From SIG437 sp045648985 (lineage in GTDB: Bacteria; Bacillota; Clostridia; UBA1381; UBA9506), in contig JAZROZ010000029.1 of the NCBI GenBank assembly GCA_045648985.1, positions 1 through 44,522 of the forward strand: 44,522 bases of DNA, written 5' to 3'. The position numbers and the translations under genes are program-made. The notes under the pieces are model-generated. The model searched no databases, was not told the DNA's origin, and was given only the letters and a program-made list of their open reading frames with translations. Below, piece by piece: positions 39,904 to 44,522 of the stretch. The number at the start of each line of letters is the position of its first letter. Position 1 is the first letter of the stretch.

Positions 39904-41034
39904 TTGTACAAGCTCTTAACTACAGAAGGTCGGGCAAGACGTGGAGAATTTCATACAGTTCACGGCACAATCCAGACTCCTGTGTTTATGAATGTAGGCA
40001 CTGCCGCTACCATAAAAGGCGGTGTTTCATCTATTGATTTAAAGGAAATTGGTTGTCAGGTGGAGCTTTCAAATACTTATCATCTGCACTTAAGACCGGG
40101 CGATGACGTTATCTATGATATGGGCGGTCTACACAAGTTTATGAACTGGGACAGACCAATTTTAACAGATAGTGGCGGCTTTCAGGTTTTTTCTCTGGCG
40201 CAGATACGTAAAATCAAAGAAGAAGGCGTTACCTTTGCTTCTCATATAGACGGACATAAGATTTTTATGGGACCTGAAGAGAGTATGCAGATTCAGTCAA
40301 ACTTAGCATCTACTATCGCTATGGCTTTTGACGAATGTATGCCTGCACGTTCCGACAAGGAATATGCAAAAAAGAGCACAGCACGTACAGAACGATGGCT
40401 TGCACGCTGCAAAGAAAAAATGCACTCACTTAATAAAGATGAGCGAACAATAAATAAAAATCAAATGCTTTTTGGTATAAATCAGGGTGCACTCTTTTCT
40501 GATATTAGAATTGAGAATATGAAAAATATAGCAAAACTTGACCTTGACGGATATGCCGTAGGTGGCTTAGCAGTTGGCGAAACGCACGAAGAAATGTATC
40601 AAATTTTAGATGATGTTCTCCCCTATTCACCTGAGAATAAGCCGAGGTATTTAATGGGTGTCGGTACACCTTCAAATATTATTGAGGGAATTTGGCGCGG
40701 AATTGACTTTTTTGATTGCGTAATGCCAAGCCGAAACGCACGCCACGGACATTTGTTTACGTGGAATGGTATCATTAACATTATGAATAAAAAATATGAA
40801 CGGGATATGCTTCCTATCGAGCAGAATTGCGATTGTCCCACGTGTAGAAACTACTCAAAATCCTATATCCGCCACCTGATGAAAGCAGGTGAAATGCTTG
40901 GCATGAGACTATGCGTATTGCATAATCTGTATTTTTATAATAAACTGACAGAGGAAATAAGAAAAGCATTAGACGAAAACAGATTTACAAAATTCAGAGA
41001 AGAATTTTCTGAAAAGCTTGCAAAAAGAATATAA
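39904..41034 (+). CDS. tgt: queuine tRNA-ribosyltransferase (TGT)
   Basis: Exchanges guanine 34 for preQ1 in tRNAs with GUN anticodons, 376 aa from TTG 39904. AAAGG lies 9 nt before that TTG but directly abuts the ATG at 39895, so the TTG is preferred. Motifs are TPVFMNVGTAATIKG, DSGGFQVFSL with the catalytic-site aspartate, and FDCVMPSRNARHG with the nucleophile. The zinc site is CDCPTCRNYSK with a later C and H (LCVLHNLY). A weak TTGACT promoter-like sequence lies near 39850. A hairpin follows. Confidence 0.97.
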   Translation: MYKLLTTEGRARRGEFHTVHGTIQTPVFMNVGTAATIKGGVSSIDLKEIGCQVELSNTYHLHLRPGDDVIYDMGGLHKFMNWDRPILTDSGGFQVFSLAQIRKIKEEGVTFASHIDGHKIFMGPEESMQIQSNLASTIAMAFDECMPARSDKEYAKKSTARTERWLARCKEKMHSLNKDERTINKNQMLFGINQGALFSDIRIENMKNIAKLDLDGYAVGGLAVGETHEEMYQILDDVLPYSPENKPRYLMGVGTPSNIIEGIWRGIDFFDCVMPSRNARHGHLFTWNGIINIMNKKYERDMLPIEQNCDCPTCRNYSKSYIRHLMKAGEMLGMRLCVLHNLYFYNKLTEEIRKALDENRFTKFREEFSEKLAKRI

Positions 41035-41038
41035 TATT

Positions 41039-41071
41039 AAAGGAGTTGTAAATTTTACAACTCCTTTTTTT
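41039..41071. terminator. bidirectional terminator between tgt and galE
   Basis: GGAGTTGTA/TACAACTCC stem flanked by A3 and T7, placed between convergent genes. The T-run favours the plus strand. Confidence 0.85.
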
Positions 41072-41080
41072 ACATCCCGA

Positions 41081-42088
41081 TTATAAGCCCTGCGGATTCT
41101 TTACCATAAAGTTCCACGCATCACGACACATTGTCTCAAGGCCAAACTCTGCCTGCCAGCCTAAAACTTCTTTTGCTTTTTTCGGGTCAGCAAAACATTT
41201 GGCAACGTCACCAGGACGTCTGTCGGTGATTACATATGCTACGTCAACGTTATTTACTTCCGAGAATGCTTTTACCATCTCTAAAACGCTGTATCCGTTA
41301 CCTGTTCCTAAGTTATATGCATCGACACCTGTTGAACTCAAAACCTTGTCTAAAGCCTTTAAGTGTCCGCGTGCAAGGTCAACTACGTGAATATAATCTC
41401 TTACACCTGTTCCGTCTTTTGTGTTATAGTCGTTACCGAAGACAGAAAGTTTTTCGAGCTTACCTGCTGCAACCTGAGCAATATACGGCATTAAGTTGTT
41501 CGGTATGCCGTTAGGGTCTTCGCCAATAAGTCCGCTTTCGTGTGCACCGATAGGATTAAAATAGCGAAGAAGCGCTATGCTCCACTCACCGTCAGATACA
41601 AAAACATCACGCAAAATGTTTTCTATCATAAGTTTAGTTGCACCATACGGGTTTGTTGTTGAAAGTGGGAAATCTTCTCTTATCGGCACAGATGCAGGGT
41701 CACCGTAAACAGTTGCAGAAGAACTGAATACAATCTTTTTAACACCGTGCTTTTTCATTACTTCGCAAAGAATAAGTGTTCCTGTTATATTATTATGATA
41801 GTACCAAAGCGGTTTTGCAACAGACTCGCCTACTGCTTTTAAGCCTGCAAAATGGATTACTGCATCTATTTTATTTTCGCAGAAAACCTTGTCTAAAGCC
41901 ACTTCATCTAAAAGGTCAACCTCATAAAATTTGAAATCTTTGCCTGTAATTTGTTTTATTCTCTTGAGTGATTCAGGTTTTGAATTTAAAAAGTTGTCAA
42001 CAATAACTATCTCGTGACCACTCTCTAGTAGCTCAACTGAAGTATGCGAGCCGATATAACCCGCTCCACCTGTAACTAAAATTGCCAT
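41081..42088 (-). CDS. galE: UDP-glucose 4-epimerase
   Basis: Interconverts UDP-glucose and UDP-galactose, cytosolic, 335 aa. The NAD-binding motif is VTGGAGYIGSHTSVELLESG at residues 4-23. The catalytic SSS and YxxxK appear in VFSSSATVYG and TNPYGATKLMIE. The GalE-type tail includes NLGTGNGYSVLEMV and DRRPGDVAKCFADPKKAKEV. GAGGAGG lies before the ATG. It has its own promoter and stands alone; with the nearby GT-D-like gene it could feed surface glycan synthesis, which is inference. Confidence 0.97.
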   Translation of the reverse strand: MAILVTGGAGYIGSHTSVELLESGHEIVIVDNFLNSKPESLKRIKQITGKDFKFYEVDLLDEVALDKVFCENKIDAVIHFAGLKAVGESVAKPLWYYHNNITGTLILCEVMKKHGVKKIVFSSSATVYGDPASVPIREDFPLSTTNPYGATKLMIENILRDVFVSDGEWSIALLRYFNPIGAHESGLIGEDPNGIPNNLMPYIAQVAAGKLEKLSVFGNDYNTKDGTGVRDYIHVVDLARGHLKALDKVLSSTGVDAYNLGTGNGYSVLEMVKAFSEVNNVDVAYVITDRRPGDVAKCFADPKKAKEVLGWQAEFGLETMCRDAWNFMVKNPQGL

Positions 42089-42118
42089 ATTTGCCTCCTC
42101 GATAAATACTTCTTATCT

Positions 42119-42147
42119 ATTTTACATTATATTCAACTATTTTGCAA
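42119..42147 (-). promoter_or_regulatory. promoter of galE
   Basis: Minus-strand TTGCAA (42142-42147), 17-bp spacer, TAAAAT (42119-42124), about 30 nt before the galE start. A TATAAT inside the spacer is too close to the -35 to pair with it. Confidence 0.5.
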
Positions 42148-42158
42148 TAATTAATTCT

Positions 42159-43793
42159 TTATTTTGTTGTCGCAGCCTCAACAAGCTTAGTAGCACCATA
42201 ACGTTCTCTTAATGCGTTTTTCTGAATTTTACCTGTTGCGTTTCTTGGAATTTCTGCAAGAATAATCTTTTTAGGTCTTTTATATCTTGGAAGCCCCATA
42301 CAATATTCATGCATCTCTTCTTCTGTTGCAGTCATCCCCTCTTTAAGCTGAATGATAGCAGCCGTTATCTCGCCCAATCTCTCATCAGGAAGACCGATAA
42401 CACCAACGTCCGATACCTTATCATTAGCACGGATAAAATCTTCAATCTGTACAGGATAAATATTTTCACCGCCGGTGATGATAACGTCTTTCTTTCTGTC
42501 AACAAGATAGATAAATCCGTCTTCATCCTGCTTTGCCATATCGCCTGTATAAAGCCAGCCGTCTAAAGTGAGTACTTCTCGTGTCGCCTGAGGATTTTTA
42601 TAATAGCATTTCATAACGCCATCACCCTTTAAGCAAAGCTCTCCAACTTCACCCTGCTTTGCTTCATTTCCCTCATCGGTGACAATCTTTATCTCCCAGT
42701 TATATCCCGGAATACCGATTGCTCCAACCTTATGTATATTTTCTACACCAAGATGAACAGCACCCGGTCCTATTGATTCGCTTAAGCCATAGTTTGTGTC
42801 GTATTCATGGTTCGGGAAAACCTCTTTCCAGCGTTTGATAAGCGATGGAGGAACAGGCTGCGCGCCTATATGCATAAGTCTCCATTGAGATAGCTGATAG
42901 TCAGAAAGCTTAATTGTGCCACGTTCTATCGCATCTAAAATATCCTGCGCCCACGGAACTAAAAGCCACACAATAGTAGCTTTTTCTTCCGATACAGTCT
43001 GCATTATCCACTCAGGCTTGATTCCGCGAAGAATTACGGCCTTAGAACCTGACAAAAGAGAGCCAAACCAATGCATCTTTGCACCCGTATGATAAAGTGG
43101 CGGAATACATAAGAATACGTCTTCTCTTGATTGCGAGTGATGTTTTTGCTCAACCACACAGGATGCAACAAGTGCTCTGTGTCTGTGAAGAATCGCTTTT
43201 GGAAATCCTGTAGTGCCTGATGAGAAATAAATAGCACCATCATCTTCGTCAGAAATATCAACTTTTGGAGCAACTGATGAACAGTAAGTAATCATTTCTT
43301 CGTAGCTGTCTGCAAATTTCGGTTTATTCTCACCTACAAAGAAATAATGGTTTATCTTCAGTTTTGGTAAAATATTTTCTATGCGCTCAGTGAATTCAGG
43401 TCCAAAAACTAAAATTGAAACATCGGCTAAATCTGCACAATATTCTATTTCCTCTGCTGAAAAACGGAAATTCATAGGAACGGCAATTGCACCTGCTTTT
43501 AAAATACCGAAATATATCGGAAGCCAGTCAATGCAGTTCATCATAAGTATAGCAACCTTATCTCCCTTTTTTATACCACGTGTTAAAAGAAGATTTGCAA
43601 AACGGTTTGCAGCTATGTCAAACTCTTTCCAGGTTAACTCTCTTCTATATTCTTCCGCCGCAGAGCCTTCAATTAAATTATACTCTCTCCATGTGACATC
43701 TCCTGTACGCTGCTTTTCAGGATTGACCTCAACTAAGCTTACATCATCAGGATAAAGACGTGCATTTTTTTCTAAAAATTCTGTAATAGGCAT
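42159..43793 (-). CDS. acyl-CoA synthetase / AMP-dependent carboxylic-acid ligase
   Basis: 544-aa adenylate-forming enzyme that would activate a carboxylate to acyl-AMP and then to the CoA ester. P-loop SSGTTGFPKA at 191-200, YGLSES at 335-340, YTGD at 415-418, DRKKD at 432-436, GGENIYP at 441-447 and the catalytic lysine K522 (NATGKIQK) are all present, so it looks active. The substrate cannot be read off; medium/long-chain or aryl acids are possible. An insert of about 25 residues (28-53) lies before the usual ELTWKEFD start of the fold. AAAGG lies 11 nt before the ATG. A T-box leader with a tyrosine-type specifier lies directly upstream. Confidence 0.92.
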   Translation of the reverse strand: MPITEFLEKNARLYPDDVSLVEVNPEKQRTGDVTWREYNLIEGSAAEEYRRELTWKEFDIAANRFANLLLTRGIKKGDKVAILMMNCIDWLPIYFGILKAGAIAVPMNFRFSAEEIEYCADLADVSILVFGPEFTERIENILPKLKINHYFFVGENKPKFADSYEEMITYCSSVAPKVDISDEDDGAIYFSSGTTGFPKAILHRHRALVASCVVEQKHHSQSREDVFLCIPPLYHTGAKMHWFGSLLSGSKAVILRGIKPEWIMQTVSEEKATIVWLLVPWAQDILDAIERGTIKLSDYQLSQWRLMHIGAQPVPPSLIKRWKEVFPNHEYDTNYGLSESIGPGAVHLGVENIHKVGAIGIPGYNWEIKIVTDEGNEAKQGEVGELCLKGDGVMKCYYKNPQATREVLTLDGWLYTGDMAKQDEDGFIYLVDRKKDVIITGGENIYPVQIEDFIRANDKVSDVGVIGLPDERLGEITAAIIQLKEGMTATEEEMHEYCMGLPRYKRPKKIILAEIPRNATGKIQKNALRERYGATKLVEAATTK

Positions 43794-43860
43794 AAATTAA
43801 CATTCCTTTCAAAAGGTATAATGTTTTAAAATCTCTTAAAAATTATTCATTAAAAATAAT

Positions 43861-43891
43861 AAAAAACCGTCCTCTATAACATAGAGGACGG
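43861..43891 (-). terminator. T-box-controlled terminator
   Basis: On the minus strand an 11-bp stem CCGTCCTCTAT/ATAGAGGACGG with a 3-nt loop is followed by T6. Its left arm contains the CCGT that would pair with the T-box bulge region in the antiterminator. Confidence 0.9.
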
Positions 43892-44114
43892 ATGCATCCG
43901 TGTTACCACCTCAGTTTACAGATACCTCACGGCAATCTGCCTCATGGAGTACTAAAAATACTCCCGCACAATAACGGGTGCTACCGACAAAGGATACTTG
44001 GTTTCCCCTTTGCAGCTCCAGGACTGTATTCAGACTGGTTCAGGACTCCGACTCACACCAACCGTCGTCTCTCTTAGCTCCATCCGCAGCTTACTTGCTT
44101 CCGTTCACAGCTTT
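43861..44114 (-). promoter_or_regulatory. T-box riboswitch leader, specifier UAC (Tyr)
   Basis: About 250 nt before the acyl-CoA ligase gene. The T-box sequence TGAGGTGGTAACACGG (43898-43913) is followed by the terminator. Stem I features include AGAGAGAC, GGTTGGTGTGAGTC and the specifier-loop strand TGAATACA (44025-44032), giving codon UAC at 44026-44028 by the usual GAA-NNN-A pattern. T-boxes read the charging state of the matching tRNA and let transcription continue when it is uncharged. Tyrosine is therefore the likely signal. The leader runs directly into the ligase gene with no tyrS or amino-acid gene between. Confidence 0.88.
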
Positions 44115-44120
44115 TACATT

Positions 44121-44149
44121 ATTTTAACATACGGAAATATTTTTGTCAA
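44121..44149 (-). promoter_or_regulatory. promoter of the T-box leader
   Basis: Minus-strand TTGACA (44144-44149), 17-bp spacer, TAAAAT (44121-44126). The expected start is about 44114, giving a full-length T-box transcript. Confidence 0.7.
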
Positions 44150-44192
44150 TATTTTTGTCGAAAATGGCAACTGCTAAATCCCTTTATTATAT

Positions 44193-44227
44193 AAAAAAGC
44201 GTACTGAAAATTTCAGTACGCTTTTTT
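44193..44227. terminator. bidirectional terminator after the recombinase gene
   Basis: AGCGTACTGA/TCAGTACGCT core with A6 and T6 flanks. It has the same core as the tRNA-Met terminator at 19302-19333. It lies between the recombinase end and the T-box promoter. Confidence 0.8.
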
Positions 44228-44300
44228 CTGGTGCGGATGACAAGATTTATACGTACATTTTCCGCATAATAATGCCAATAACAACTCTGCACTGTTGCCA

Positions 44301-44331
44301 TTATGTTGGCAAACTTCTTATGTTGCCAAAA
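44301..44331. repeat. short direct repeats near the recombinase gene end
   Basis: TTATGTTGGCAAAC (44301-44314) and TTATGTTGCCAAAA (44318-44331) are 17 bp apart. Further GTTGCCA-type copies lie at 44294-44302 and, inverted, near 44164-44172. Such clusters can be recombinase arm or core sites of an attachment region, but no matching distal copy can be seen in the window. Confidence 0.4.
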
Positions 44332-44332
44332 A

Positions 44333-44522
44333 TCAGCCTATTTTTGAATTGTAAAACTCTGTAGGTTTTCCTATAGATAAACCTTCATTTTTAAGCATAC
44401 TATCAATTTTTATGATGTTTTCCTTCATGTAGTCAGCAGTAGCAGAAAAATATGTGTTCATAGTAACTCTTATATCAGTATGTCCCATTATCTCCTGAAG
44501 GACTTTAGGCGGCATACCTGCC
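44333..44522 (-). CDS. tyrosine recombinase / phage-type integrase, C-terminal part (runs off the window)
   Basis: About 62 codons of the catalytic C-terminus are visible; the gene starts beyond base 44522. MPPKVLQEIMGHTDIRVTMN contains the conserved GH, and the nucleophile tyrosine follows in NTYF, as in Tn916- and phage-type integrases (LGH..I..T...Y). It ends with TGA. Its 3' end adjoins short repeats and a terminator, suggesting that an integrated element extends to the right of this window. Confidence 0.85.
   Translation of the reverse strand, partial: AGMPPKVLQEIMGHTDIRVTMNTYFSATADYMKENIIKIDSMLKNEGLSIGKPTEFYNSKIG

Noticed and set aside
1..44522. CRISPR array, rRNA genes, defence or toxin-antitoxin system
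   Set aside because: No regularly spaced repeats, rRNA signatures or recognisable defence proteins were found on either strand.

Overview
The window reads as chromosomal DNA of a low-GC Gram-positive anaerobe of the Clostridia type. The evidence is an rpoB-rpoC-L7Ae-rpsL-rpsG-fusA-tuf cluster followed by an undivided S10-spc-alpha ribosomal block, zinc-type S14, four-cysteine adenylate kinase, a KOW/L14e-like RNA-binding protein between map and infA, strong AGGAGG ribosome-binding sites with many GTG and TTG starts, a SpoIID-type protein and a T-box leader. No species can be named. TGA is a normal stop here: it ends rpsK, rpmJ and the SpoIID-type gene.

Layout. 1-1860: mostly non-coding DNA with a perfect-consensus promoter, a structured RNA (element A, about 379-536) and a secreted stalk-domain gene broken by an in-frame TGA. 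1946-17770 (minus): one long ribosomal superoperon from rpsJ to rplQ, driven by a promoter near 18100 with a leader of about 315 nt. 18263-19078 (minus): a HAD phosphatase. 19224-19300: elongator tRNA-Met. 19417-19895: a second structured RNA (element B) followed by a gene for a 98-aa unknown protein. 19982-32358 (minus): the rpoB-to-tuf block with its own promoter. 32710-41034 (plus): a TIM-barrel/acyl-CoA-ligase fusion, an RpiR regulator, a SpoIID-type protein, queA, a putative GT-D glycosyltransferase and tgt. 41081-43793 (minus): galE and a second acyl-CoA ligase preceded by a T-box whose specifier reads UAC (Tyr). 44333-44522 (minus): the 3' end of a tyrosine recombinase, the edge of a probable mobile element.

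Most striking observation. Elements A and B, 19 kb apart, look like two copies of one structured RNA family that I do not recognise. Each starts at its own sigma-A-type promoter. Each folds a 12-14 bp closing stem, a second 12-bp stem and a small apical hairpin followed by a conserved UUCUCU tract. Each ends in an intrinsic terminator whose left arm can instead pair with upstream sequence, and each precedes an open reading frame with a good ribosome-binding site. All three differences between the two 12-bp closing stems are compensated by matching changes in the other arm. The second stems share no obvious sequence, yet both pair perfectly.

Other items of interest: an apparent tyrosine T-box on an acyl-CoA ligase, the isomerase-like/CoA-ligase fusion paired with an RpiR regulator, a glycosyltransferase between the two queuosine genes, structured ribosomal leaders, an acidic low-complexity tail on RpoB, and a recombinase 3' end with short repeats.
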